Source: Kineosporia mesophila (GTDB lineage: Bacteria > Actinomycetota > Actinomycetes > Actinomycetales > Kineosporiaceae). Taken from it: DNA of 64,000 nt. Positions 1 to 8,461 of this stretch are shown here, in pieces. The position numbers and the translations under genes were made by a program. Numbering within the stretch: position 1 is the stretch's first letter; every line of letters begins with the position of its first letter. Under the pieces are notes generated by a model, which was not told the DNA's origin, searched no databases, and worked only from the letters and a program-made list of their open reading frames with translations. Location: NCBI RefSeq assembly GCF_021129235.1, contig NZ_JAJOMA010000014.1, positions 124,001 through 188,000 of the forward strand. Reading direction: 5' to 3'.

Positions 1-2
1 TG

Positions 3-659
3 CAGTTCACCGGGCCCGACCCGATGGCGATGGCCGAGCTGCTGATCATCAACTCGCATCATCCTGAGGTCACCCACCTCGATGCCATGGGCCATTTCGT
101 CACCGACGGGCAGGTCTACCCCGGCGTCCCGCTGGCCCGGAGCGTGACCCCGGCCGGGGTGCGGCACGGGTCCGCCTCCGCGTTCGGCGACGGCATCCTG
201 ACCCGGGGCGTGCTGCTCGACCTGGCCCCCGGCGGGCGGCTCGAGCCCGGGCACGCGGTCACCGCCGACGACCTGGAGGCGACGGCCGCGCGCGAAGGAC
301 TGGACGTGCAGCCGGGCGACGCGCTGATCGTGCGGGGCGGCTACCACCTGGCCGACGACCGGGGCCTGGTGGCGGTGCCCGGGATGACGACCAGTGCGGT
401 GGAATGGATTCACCAGAAAGAGATCTCGCTGTACGGCGGGGACATCGGCGACGCCAGTCCGGCCCTGCCCGGCGAGCGCGGCCCCCTGCACCGGATCGGC
501 CTGGCCCTGCTCGGGCTCGTCCTGCTCGACGGTTCGAGCCCCGACGCCCTGGCCCAGGTCTGCGTGGAGGAGGGCCGGTACAGCTTCCTGCTAGTCGTGG
601 CGCCGCCCCGGATCGAGGCCGTCACCGGGGTACTGGTCAACCCGATCGCGATCTTCTGA
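3..659 (+). CDS. Cyclase family protein (kynurenine formamidase-like), 5' truncated by window edge
   Basis: C-terminal part of a metal-dependent cyclase/formamidase-family hydrolase. The reading frame is open to the first base of the window, so the true start lies upstream; an internal ATG at 24 is probably not the start. The visible metal-site motif reads HPEVTHLDAMGHF, a version of the family's HxGTHxDxxxHF signature, followed by the usual segment in which a ligand-binding strand (GDALIVRGGYH) precedes the C-terminal IGLALLGLVLLDG core. Members hydrolyse N-formylkynurenine or related amides/esters in the cytoplasm; the substrate here cannot be told. The next gene is 110 bases downstream in the same direction, but its export signal suggests a separate role. 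Confidence 0.8.
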   Translation, partial: QFTGPDPMAMAELLIINSHHPEVTHLDAMGHFVTDGQVYPGVPLARSVTPAGVRHGSASAFGDGILTRGVLLDLAPGGRLEPGHAVTADDLEATAAREGLDVQPGDALIVRGGYHLADDRGLVAVPGMTTSAVEWIHQKEISLYGGDIGDASPALPGERGPLHRIGLALLGLVLLDGSSPDALAQVCVEEGRYSFLLVVAPPRIEAVTGVLVNPIAIF

Positions 660-771
660 GCTCTTCGCCGGGCAATAAGCCTTGCTCAAGAATGTGTTTG
701 GGCGTTGTCCGGGGCGGGCCACGGAACTAGCGTGGACGCGCCTGAACGGACCTCCCTGAATCTGGTGCCCG

Positions 772-1752
772 ATGAAACTCGCACGCCCCCTGGCCGTACT
801 GGCCCTCCTGGCCGTCCCGATCTGGCTGTGGGTGCCCCACGGCGCCTCCGCGGCGGAACCGGCCGCGGCCCAGGCCGCCCCCGTGGATTCCCGGGTGGCC
901 TCGGCCGGCTGTGACACATCGACGGATCTGGCCGCCGGGAAGACCGTCCAGCAGAGCATCACGTCCGGCGGCCGCACCCGGCCGTACTTCCTGCACCTGC
1001 CCGCCGGGTACCAGGACGGTGAGGCCACCCCGCTGATCCTGGCCTTCCACGGGCACAACGGCACGGGGGCCGACGTCGAGGCGTACTCGGGCATCGACGA
1101 CCTGGACGCGATCGCCGTCTACCCGGTCGGGGCGGCCGGTACCGACGGCGGGACCTCCTGGCAGAGCGCCCCCTACGCCAGTGACGACGTGGACGACGTG
1201 CAGTTCGTCAGCGACCTGCTCGACGGGCTCCAGGGCAGCCTGTGCGTCGACCCCGACCGGATCTACGCCACCGGGAAGTCGAACGGGGGCGGATTCACAG
1301 CCCTTCTGGCCTGCCGGCTGCCACACCGGATCGCCGCGTTCGCCACCGTGTCCGCCGCGTTCTACCCGGGCACCACGACCGGGTGCGACGGCAGCCAGCC
1401 GGTGCCCTACCTGGACTTCCACGGTGTCGCCGACACCACCGTCCCGTACGCCGGCGGCACCAGCCACGGCGCGAAGCTGCCCTCGCTGACGGACTGGATG
1501 AACGACTGGGTCGAGCACAACGGGTGCACCGAGCCGTCCTCACGCACCATCGGTTCCGACGTGACCAAGTACTTCTGGCTCGGCTGCACCCAGGACGCCA
1601 CGGTGGTGCACTACAAGATCGCCAACGACGGTCACACCTGGCCGGGCGACCTCGTCGACAGCGGCCCGGGTGCCTCCACCCGCACGATCTCGGCCACCGA
1701 CGTGATGTGGAGTTTCTTCGGCAAGCACCCGCTCGACCACCGGCCCCTTTAA
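772..1752 (+). CDS. Secreted polyhydroxybutyrate depolymerase / feruloyl esterase-like hydrolase (LpqC family)
   Basis: Secreted alpha/beta hydrolase of the PHB depolymerase/CE1 esterase type. A signal peptide covers about residues 1-28 (KLAR, hydrophobic LAVLALLAVPIWLW, cleavage near GASAA). The oxyanion segment FHGHNGTG lies at 92-99, the nucleophile elbow GKSNGG puts Ser at 170, and the likely acid and base are Asp221 (HGVADTTVP) and His288 (NDGHTWPG). Four or more cysteines suggest disulfides, fitting an extracellular enzyme. Substrate (polyester, feruloylated polysaccharide or acetyl ester) cannot be assigned. It sits 20 bases before a secreted pullulanase, so the pair may be co-transcribed for polymer degradation. 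No strong Shine-Dalgarno precedes the ATG. Confidence 0.85.
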   Translation: MKLARPLAVLALLAVPIWLWVPHGASAAEPAAAQAAPVDSRVASAGCDTSTDLAAGKTVQQSITSGGRTRPYFLHLPAGYQDGEATPLILAFHGHNGTGADVEAYSGIDDLDAIAVYPVGAAGTDGGTSWQSAPYASDDVDDVQFVSDLLDGLQGSLCVDPDRIYATGKSNGGGFTALLACRLPHRIAAFATVSAAFYPGTTTGCDGSQPVPYLDFHGVADTTVPYAGGTSHGAKLPSLTDWMNDWVEHNGCTEPSSRTIGSDVTKYFWLGCTQDATVVHYKIANDGHTWPGDLVDSGPGASTRTISATDVMWSFFGKHPLDHRPL

Positions 1753-1772
1753 ATCCTTCCCGGACGGACACC

Positions 1773-3710
1773 GTGAACCTCAAGCGCAGCACTTCCGCCT
1801 TGATCGCCGCTACCGTCGTGGCCGCGCTCGTACCCGCCAGCGCCTTCGCCGTGCAGTCGCGATCAGACGCCGAGGGGAAGACCACGACCCGTGCTGCCGC
1901 ACCGACGCAATCGCTGGGTGCGCGGTACAGCAGTGTCTCGACCACGTTCCGGATCTGGTCACCCGGCAGTTCGGCCGTCAGCGTGACCGTGAACGGTACG
2001 TCCTACCCGATGGCAGCGACCCCGGTCGCCGGGTACACCGGGGTCTACCAGGCCGTCGTGGCCGGAGACCTGAACGGCAGGAGTTACCAGTTCGCCGTGG
2101 GCGGCAGGAACGTTCCCGATCCGTACGCCCGGATGGTCGAGCCCGGGACGAGGCGCGGTGTTGTCGTCGACGACGCCGCCATCACCCCGAGCGCCGGGAA
2201 GTGGTACCCCACGCCCGCACTCACCGACCGGGAGGATTCGATCGTCTATGAGCTGGACGTGCGGGACTTCACCGTCGACGCCAGTTCGGGCGTCGACGCC
2301 GATCGGCGGGGGAAGTACCTGGGCCTGGTCCAGACCGGTACCACCTACCGGGGTGTGGCCACCGGCATCGACCACTTGAAGGAACTCGGCATCACGCACG
2401 TGCAGCTGATGCCCACCCAGGACTTTCTCTCCTCGATGTACAACTGGGGCTACGACCCGGTCAACTACAGCGTCCCGGAAGAGCAGTACTCGCAGTTCAG
2501 TACGGCGGCCGACCGGGTCCGCGAGTTCAAGGACATGGTCAACGAGTTCCACCGCAACGGTATTCGCGTCACGATGGACGTCGTCTTCAATCACACCGGC
2601 TCGGCGGACACGTTCCGGGGCATCACCGGCTCCTACTACACACCGACCGACCTGTCCGGTACCGGGAACTCGATCGACGACAGCAATCCCATGGTCAGCC
2701 GGATGATCCGCGACTCCCTCGAGGTCTGGGTGCGCGATTATCACGTCGACGGCTTCCGGTTCGATCTCCTCGGCGTGCACCAGTACCGCAACGCCGCGGA
2801 GTGGGGCACGTACCTGAACGGGACCTACCCGGACCGGAACCTGCTGATCTACGGAGAACCCTGGAACGGTGCGGCCTCCGATCCCGACGAGAACCAGAAG
2901 GTACGCTACCGAACGGTTCCGGCGCTCACCGCGTCCCACATCGGGGTCTTCAACGGAAGCTTCCGCGACGCGGTACGAGGCGGGACCAAAGACACCGTCA
3001 TCGGATACATGGGCGGCACGGGTGATGCCTCGGCGATCGCCCTGGGGATGAAGGGCTCCCCGCTGAAGCAACTGGGTACCCAGCCCCTGAGCGACACCTG
3101 GGACCCGGCGTTCGCCGGCGACCCCGAGCAGACGATCAACTACGTCTCCGTGCACGATGATCTCAACCTGTACGACAAGATCACCCACACCGGGGCCACC
3201 GGTGACCGGGCCGAGCGGATCGACCGGCTGGCCGTCGGAATCGTGCTGACCTCGCAGGGTATCCCGCTGATCGCCGAGGGCGACGAGTTCCTGCGTTCCA
3301 AGGTCGTCGGCGGCGACTACACCACCGCCTCGAACTCCTACCGGGCCGGCGACCAGGTCAACGCCGTCCACTGGGGCGACAAGATCACGAACCAGAACGT
3401 CAACGCCTACTACCGGGCCCTGTTCAGCCTGCGCCGGACCACCCCGTCGCTTCGCCTGACCAGCTGGGACGCCATCAGCACGCAGCAGCGGGTCACGGTT
3501 GCCGGCCAGGTGGTCACGTCGAGGATCAGCTCCCGGGCGGATGCGCCCACCGACTACGACACGGTCGTCGTGGTCAACCCCACCACCGGCGCCCAGGGCG
3601 TCACCCTGCCGGACGGCGGGACCTGGACCAAGACGTTCGACAGCCGGGGCATCACGATCGATGACCGCACCGCGGCCTCGGCCGCGGTCACGGTGTTCCG
3701 GCGGAGCTAG
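1773..3710 (+). CDS. pulA: Secreted type I pullulanase (GH13)
   Basis: Hydrolyses alpha-1,6 branches of pullulan/amylopectin outside the cell. The GTG start at 1773 is chosen because it opens a clean signal peptide (MNLKRSTSALIAATVVAAL... ending ASAFA); the longer open frame upstream overlaps the esterase gene. An N-terminal CBM48-like beta domain (about 45-125) precedes the catalytic barrel. The type I pullulanase signature YNWGYDP is at 223-229. GH13 regions are intact: DVVFNHT from 269, GFRFDLLG with nucleophile Asp331, GEPW with acid/base Glu362, and VHDD with Asp462. Length 645 aa is typical for a minimal single-domain enzyme without an S-layer or extra CBM. The 3' end overlaps the convergent cyclase gene by 23 bases. 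Confidence 0.93.
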   Translation: MNLKRSTSALIAATVVAALVPASAFAVQSRSDAEGKTTTRAAAPTQSLGARYSSVSTTFRIWSPGSSAVSVTVNGTSYPMAATPVAGYTGVYQAVVAGDLNGRSYQFAVGGRNVPDPYARMVEPGTRRGVVVDDAAITPSAGKWYPTPALTDREDSIVYELDVRDFTVDASSGVDADRRGKYLGLVQTGTTYRGVATGIDHLKELGITHVQLMPTQDFLSSMYNWGYDPVNYSVPEEQYSQFSTAADRVREFKDMVNEFHRNGIRVTMDVVFNHTGSADTFRGITGSYYTPTDLSGTGNSIDDSNPMVSRMIRDSLEVWVRDYHVDGFRFDLLGVHQYRNAAEWGTYLNGTYPDRNLLIYGEPWNGAASDPDENQKVRYRTVPALTASHIGVFNGSFRDAVRGGTKDTVIGYMGGTGDASAIALGMKGSPLKQLGTQPLSDTWDPAFAGDPEQTINYVSVHDDLNLYDKITHTGATGDRAERIDRLAVGIVLTSQGIPLIAEGDEFLRSKVVGGDYTTASNSYRAGDQVNAVHWGDKITNQNVNAYYRALFSLRRTTPSLRLTSWDAISTQQRVTVAGQVVTSRISSRADAPTDYDTVVVVNPTTGAQGVTLPDGGTWTKTFDSRGITIDDRTAASAAVTVFRRS

Positions 3711-6339
3711 GTGCGTGGCCGGCGTCGGGCGTGTACCTGCGCACCCGGCCCTTGCCCTCGCGTTTGGCCTCGTACATCGCCACGTCCGCCGCGTGCAGCA
3801 GGGCCGGGCCGGTGTCGCCGTCGCCCTCCATCGCCACGCCGATGCTCGCCCCGACGCGGACCGTGCACGAGCCCAGATCGAACTCGCGCATCAGCTCGGC
3901 CAGGATGGCGTGCCCGATCTGCAGGGCGATCTCCTCGTCGCCGAGGCCGGGGCACACCACCGCGAACTCGTCGCCGCCCAGCCGGGCCACCACGTCCGTG
4001 CTGCGTACCGACGCCGCGATCCGGTCGGCGACCTGGATCAGCAGGTCGTCGCCGGCGCCGTGGCCCTGGGTGTCGTTCACGGCCTTGAAACCGTCGAGAT
4101 CGAGATAGAGCACGGCGATCGCGCCCTTGCGCCGGTCGGCCAGGGTCTGTTCCAGCTGGCGGTTGAGGTGCAGCCGGTTCGGGAGCCCGGTCAGTGGGTC
4201 GTGGGTGGCGTCATGGTGCAGCCGCTCGGTGAGTTCCTTGCGGGCGGTGGTGTCCTCGACCAGGCAGATCAGGTACGGGCCCCGGCCGTCGCCGTGCGGG
4301 CGGACCGCCGACGTGGACACCCGGCCCCACTGCTCCTGGCCGTCGGGACGCACGATGCGGCGCTCGGTCGTGATCGTGTCGATGTCGCCGGTCAGAAGTT
4401 CGGCGACGTTACGCCGCGACGCCTCGGCCTCGCCGTCGTCCACCAGGAGAGCATCGATCCGCAGCGCGAGCAGCTCGTCCTCGGTGCGCCCGGTGAGTTC
4501 GCAGAAGGCCGCGTTGACGTGGAATATGGCGCCCGGGTCGTCCCGGTCGAGGGCCACCATCGCCATGCCCACCGGGGCGCCGTCGAAGGCGAGCCGGAAC
4601 CGGTCCTGGCTCTCGTTCAGCTGCTCCTGGACCTGCAGAACCGTCGAGAGATCCGTCACCACGCGGATCAGGCTGCTGGGTTGCCCGTCGGGTCCCGGCT
4701 GGGCGCTGATGGTGAGGAGACCGGGGAAGTTGGTGCCGTTCTTGCGGCGGTAGCTCCACTGTTGCCCGTGCTGCCCTCGGGACGCCAGGCTCCGCGAGAT
4801 CTCCCGATCGAGCGAGATACCGCTCCGGACCAGGTCGGCCAGCTCGTCCGGATCATGCAGGTCCACGGCGCGGAAGCGGCCCACGGCCTCGTCCGCGCCG
4901 TACCCGAACAGATTTTCCGCCCCCCGGTTGAAGAACTGGATCACGCCCGTGGCCGGATCCGCACCGATGATGGCGGCACCGGTCACCGCGTCCAGCACAG
5001 CTGCCAGCTCGTCGTGGGCGCGGGCGACCGCGGCCGCGGCCGCCTTGGCCTCGGTGACGTCCTGGACGGTGGCGAACACCTGCCGGACCTTGCCGTCGGT
5101 TCCCCGTTCCGCAGCGGCGTACGAAAGAACGTCCCGGACGTCGCCGTCGGGACGGACGATGCGGTACTCGGTGGTGCGCAGTTGCCCGTCCTGGCTGATC
5201 GTCACCATCTCCTGCTGGAGCCGCCCCCGGTCGTGGGGGTGCACGGTGGCGAGCATCGCAGGCAGACCCGGGGTGATGTCGGCCCGGGAGGTGCCGAAAA
5301 GGGCGAACATGCCGTCACTCCAGACCACGTCCCGACCACCGGGCGACCAGCGGGTCGAACCCAGCCGCGCCATCCGCTCGGCACTGTTGAGATCGCGCGT
5401 GCGGTCGTGGATGACGGCGAAGGCCCGGTCGCGCGCCTGCGCCACCACGGCGACCACCAGGGTGATGAGCGTCAGGTTCAGGACGGCGTCCTGCAACGCG
5501 ATCACGATCTGTCCCGAACGGTCCAGGGCCGCGACCCGCCCGAAGCCGTGCAGGGTGCCGACCGTCATGATCACCGCCGTGAGGGCCTGCCCGACCGCGG
5601 TCCGGAACGGCCCCAGGCGCAGACACGACCAGATCAGGGGCAGAGCGATGATGGACGAGGTGATCACCCGCTGGTGGGTCAGGAACACCGCTCCGCAGAC
5701 CGCACCGAGCACCAGCAGCTGCAGGGCCCATTCCAGGTTCACCCGGTGATCGCGCAGCCCGGTCAGGATCTGGGCCGGATGCCGGATCTGCTGGGCGAGC
5801 AGCGCACTGGCCATGACGCACAGCCCGAGCAGATGGCTGCGGGCGAACTGCCACCAGAGCCGGTCCACCTCGCCACCGCCCAGACCGATGACGCCGGCGA
5901 ACACCACCGATGCCACCGCGGTCCCGGCCAGGGCGCAGAGCAGAACCAGCATCATCTGCCCGCGCAGGCCCGCCGTGAGTCGTTCGGGCAGGAACCGGCG
6001 CAGAAGCAGCGCGGTCAGGCCGGTCTCGCACACACTGCCCACCGCACAGGCCACCGCGTTCAGGGAGAACCCGGTCAGGGCCGCGGCCACGGTCAGCCCG
6101 ATCCCGAGACCGGCGACGATCGGGCCCCACAGCCGGCGACGGCACAGCAGCAGGGCCACGGCACCCACCCCGGCCAGCGGCCACCAGATCGGGCCCTCAC
6201 CGGTGGAGTGCGACAGGAACTCCACGCCGGCCAGGCGCAGCAGCACCGCGACCACGGCCGCCACGAGCACGGCCAGTGCCGTACCCGTCCGCCGTGAGGG
6301 AAGTGGCGGGCCACGGACCTCACCGACCTGCTCCACCAC
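3688..6339 (-). CDS. Membrane diguanylate cyclase: MASE1, three PAS domains, GGDEF
   Basis: Predicted cyclic-di-GMP synthase at the inner face of the membrane. Residues about 15-300 form a MASE1-like sensor of eight or so hydrophobic helices, followed by three PAS/PAC units (about 325-430, 440-560, 575-700) and a C-terminal GGDEF domain. The active-site GGDEF is at 788-792, and an RxxD product-inhibition site (RSTD) lies five residues before it, so it should be active and feedback-inhibited. No EAL domain follows. Start is a GTG at 6339 or the next GTG at 6336; GGAGG upstream suits the second better. The signal sensed is unknown. The gene is monocistronic and convergent with the pullulanase. 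Confidence 0.92.
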   Translation of the reverse strand: MVEQVGEVRGPPLPSRRTGTALAVLVAAVVAVLLRLAGVEFLSHSTGEGPIWWPLAGVGAVALLLCRRRLWGPIVAGLGIGLTVAAALTGFSLNAVACAVGSVCETGLTALLLRRFLPERLTAGLRGQMMLVLLCALAGTAVASVVFAGVIGLGGGEVDRLWWQFARSHLLGLCVMASALLAQQIRHPAQILTGLRDHRVNLEWALQLLVLGAVCGAVFLTHQRVITSSIIALPLIWSCLRLGPFRTAVGQALTAVIMTVGTLHGFGRVAALDRSGQIVIALQDAVLNLTLITLVVAVVAQARDRAFAVIHDRTRDLNSAERMARLGSTRWSPGGRDVVWSDGMFALFGTSRADITPGLPAMLATVHPHDRGRLQQEMVTISQDGQLRTTEYRIVRPDGDVRDVLSYAAAERGTDGKVRQVFATVQDVTEAKAAAAAVARAHDELAAVLDAVTGAAIIGADPATGVIQFFNRGAENLFGYGADEAVGRFRAVDLHDPDELADLVRSGISLDREISRSLASRGQHGQQWSYRRKNGTNFPGLLTISAQPGPDGQPSSLIRVVTDLSTVLQVQEQLNESQDRFRLAFDGAPVGMAMVALDRDDPGAIFHVNAAFCELTGRTEDELLALRIDALLVDDGEAEASRRNVAELLTGDIDTITTERRIVRPDGQEQWGRVSTSAVRPHGDGRGPYLICLVEDTTARKELTERLHHDATHDPLTGLPNRLHLNRQLEQTLADRRKGAIAVLYLDLDGFKAVNDTQGHGAGDDLLIQVADRIAASVRSTDVVARLGGDEFAVVCPGLGDEEIALQIGHAILAELMREFDLGSCTVRVGASIGVAMEGDGDTGPALLHAADVAMYEAKREGKGRVRRYTPDAGHAPSSAGTP

Positions 6340-6657
6340 GTCCTCCGCTACCCAGCCGTACTACGGTCGTCATTGACTCGGAGCATGGGCGGGCAGGCCT
6401 GAGTGAGGACGCGTCCCCCACCCACCCGGGTCAACGCCGCGCACGCACCGTGGCCGGGCTGTTCAGGCGCCGATCACCTGGGGTGTCCGGCTCACGGGCA
6501 TCACGGGCGCACGTCCGGGGCCGGTTCCGGCCGGTGCACCCAGCGGGCGGTACACAGCCCGTCCGACCGCCCGGCGACGTCGGACAGGAGCCCGGTCACC
6601 GACAGCCACATCCGGGAACCGGGTACCCCGGGAGCCGCTCGCCCCGCCGAAGAGCTG
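6340..6657. other. Intergenic region, no gene recognised
   Basis: About 320 bases between the divergently placed start of the GGDEF gene and the stop of the GNAT gene. It should hold the promoter of the GGDEF gene near its left end. Frames crossing it read as low-complexity Arg/Pro/Gly sequence typical of non-coding GC-rich DNA. No hairpin or operator stood out. Confidence 0.5.
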
Positions 6658-7164
6658 TCAGGCCAGAAGCTTCGCGAAGGCCTTCGAGTGCTTGCCCAGG
6701 TGCACGTAGGGGGGATAGATCTCGATCGGGGTGAACCCGGCCTTGCGGTAGAGCCCGACCGCCTCGGGCTGACGGTCCCCGGTCGCCAGCACGATCCGGC
6801 GCTCGCCGTGATCGCGCGCGAACTGCTCCACCGCGTCCACCAGCGCCCCGGCCACCCCGACACCGCGATACCCGGGCCGGACGTACATCCGCTTGATCTC
6901 GACGTCCGACCGCAGTCGTCGCAGCGCGATGTGCCCGATGCCCTGCCCGTCACCGGTCACGGCCAGCCCGGTGTAGAGCACCGAGTCCTCCTGGATCGAC
7001 AGCGCCCGGCTGCCCGCCTCGTGGCCGCGGTCGGCGTAGAGCCGCCCGACCTCCTCGCTCATCGCCTCCCGCAGCACCCGGGCCCGCTCGTCGTCCCAGC
7101 CCACGCCCAGCACCCTGAAGACGATTCGGCGCCGCGAGGTCTCGTCTGTGGTCACGCCGTGCAC
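6658..7164 (-). CDS. GNAT family N-acetyltransferase
   Basis: Cytoplasmic acetyl-CoA-dependent N-acyltransferase of 168 aa covering a single GNAT fold. The acetyl-CoA pyrophosphate loop (motif A) is visible as IKRMYVRPGYRGVGVAGAL at about 91-110 (R/Q-x-x-G-x-G/A type), and the conserved C-terminal beta-bulge segment reads AVGLYRKAGFTPIEIYPPY. The acceptor cannot be predicted. The gene lies 28 bases downstream of the PIG-L deacetylase in the same direction, so the two are probably co-transcribed. A deacetylase next to an acetyltransferase could mean linked acyl-group chemistry, but that is inference. Confidence 0.85.
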   Translation of the reverse strand: MHGVTTDETSRRRIVFRVLGVGWDDERARVLREAMSEEVGRLYADRGHEAGSRALSIQEDSVLYTGLAVTGDGQGIGHIALRRLRSDVEIKRMYVRPGYRGVGVAGALVDAVEQFARDHGERRIVLATGDRQPEAVGLYRKAGFTPIEIYPPYVHLGKHSKAFAKLLA

Positions 7165-7192
7165 CTACCCTTCGATCGACCGGACCCGGAAT

Positions 7193-8002
7193 TCACCGAC
7201 CGCCCGCGCCGACCAGCCGGTCGATCGCCCCGGCCGGGCCGGTGCGGGTGAACCACTCCACCCCGTAGGCCGAGTGCAGATCTTCCTGGCGCAGGTGGTC
7301 GGCGTCGATCTGGCTGGAATGTTCTTGCATCGCAGCTACCTTCGCGGCGAAGTCGGAGACCCCGGCGCGGTAGCGGGCACCGATACGGGTGGTCGGCAGG
7401 CCCACCGGCACGCTCGGCAGGCCGGCCCGGCGCACGGCGTCGTTGGCCCCGAGCACCAGGTGCCGGATCTCCTGCCGGGCCAGGCTCTCGGCATCGACCG
7501 TGGCCTCGTAGTAACTGAGATCCGGCTGGCGACGAGCCACTTCGGCGACCGTGCGGTGAACGAAGACGTGATCGGGATGGGGGTAGATGCCACCCTCGTC
7601 GTAGCCCACGATCGCGTCGGCACCGACCCGCTCGACGATCCCGCCGATCTGCCCGGCGACCTCGTCCACCGGCTGGCGGGCCAGGGCCCGTTCCGGGCAC
7701 GGGTCGCCGATCCCGGAGTCACCCCAGCCCAGGGTCACCAGTTCGTGAACCCCGAGCACGGACGCGGCCCGCTGAAGTTCACGGGCCCGTACCGACCCGA
7801 CGTGCCGCCCTTGGCCGGTCAGGTCCTGGCCGGCGTGGCCGTCGGTGGCCACGACGAGCGTGACGCGGGCACCGCCCCGGGCCAGGGCGTGCATGACGGC
7901 GCCGGTGAAGATGGCCTCGTCGTCGGGATGGGCGTGCACGAAGACGACCGAGTGGTCGGCGTACGGGCGGCGCTGGACAGGGGGTGTGAGCACAGCGGAC
8001 AC
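7193..8002 (-). CDS. PIG-L/LmbE family deacetylase
   Basis: Zinc-dependent N-deacetylase of the PIG-L family (relatives act on GlcNAc-inositol, mycothiol conjugates or teicoplanin-type glycans). With the GTG start at 8002 the metal motif AHPDDE is at residues 24-29 and the second ligand motif HPDH at 142-145. This start is preferred because GGAG lies 8 bases upstream; the frame stays open to 8290 but the extra N-terminus resembles no family sequence. At 269 aa it is close to MshB/Mca size, yet it lacks enough specific motifs for me to call it mycothiol-related. It precedes and probably is co-transcribed with the GNAT gene. Confidence 0.85.
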   Translation of the reverse strand: MSAVLTPPVQRRPYADHSVVFVHAHPDDEAIFTGAVMHALARGGARVTLVVATDGHAGQDLTGQGRHVGSVRARELQRAASVLGVHELVTLGWGDSGIGDPCPERALARQPVDEVAGQIGGIVERVGADAIVGYDEGGIYPHPDHVFVHRTVAEVARRQPDLSYYEATVDAESLARQEIRHLVLGANDAVRRAGLPSVPVGLPTTRIGARYRAGVSDFAAKVAAMQEHSSQIDADHLRQEDLHSAYGVEWFTRTGPAGAIDRLVGAGGR

Positions 8003-8461
8003 AGGTGACGCTCCAGTGGTGAGAAGGGTTGCCGGGGCGGAGGTCAGCCCGGACAACACCCCACCGGACAACGGGAGGACACCGTGGTCATGGCGATGTA
8101 CAGCATGAAGGTCCCCCGTTCGCGAATCTGTTCGCAGGTCTGGGCGATGGCACGTGTGTTCATAATCGGTCCGGACGAAGCATACTTCAATCTCGACAAG
8201 ACCAGTCAACTTTGCGCACTCTCGGGAGGCGTCGACATTCTGGGCCAGGCGGGCCGCAGGAGCTCGGCCGGGGTGGACACAGGCGACCACCCGCCCCCGC
8301 AGCAGCCGCGTCGTCTCCAGGTCGTGCGGCTGGACGAATCACGCGGGGCAGACGGATAGTAGATATATTCTCTACGAATTCAGTCGAAATTATGGCGCGG
8401 GAACATCACCGGTGAATCCAATCTCGGCGACGCTGCTTCGCGATGGGAGTGAGGAGGAACG
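8003..8461. other. Divergent intergenic region between PIG-L and sfnB-like genes
   Basis: About 460 bases. On the minus strand TTGACT (8204-8209) and TATGCT (8179-8184), spaced 19, form a possible promoter for the PIG-L gene. The right end is AT-rich (8355-8395) and carries a GTAGA-N7-TCTAC palindrome upstream of the sulfur genes. An eight-codon open frame (ATG 8392, stop 8413-8415) sits just before the sfnB-like gene, but it has no feature that marks it as a leader peptide. Confidence 0.4.
8359..8375. promoter_or_regulatory. Candidate operator, GTAGA-N7-TCTAC
   Basis: Five-base inverted repeat with a 7-base AT-rich spacer, about 90 bases before the sfnB-like start. The spacer length matches the GCATAC-N7-GTATGC palindrome at 18806, at the other transcription start of the same locus, although the arms differ. 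The GntR/FCD regulator encoded at 21519 is the obvious local candidate; binding is inference. Confidence 0.3.

Noticed and set aside
3499-6297. Very long open frame antisense to the diguanylate cyclase gene.
   Set aside because: Its translation is low-complexity Arg/Gly/His/Gln sequence, as expected from the complementary strand of a GC-rich gene; no domain or start signal.
8392-8415. Eight-codon ORF just upstream of the sfnB-like gene as a leader peptide.
   Set aside because: No Cys, no regulatory codons and no conserved leader pattern; too short to distinguish from chance.
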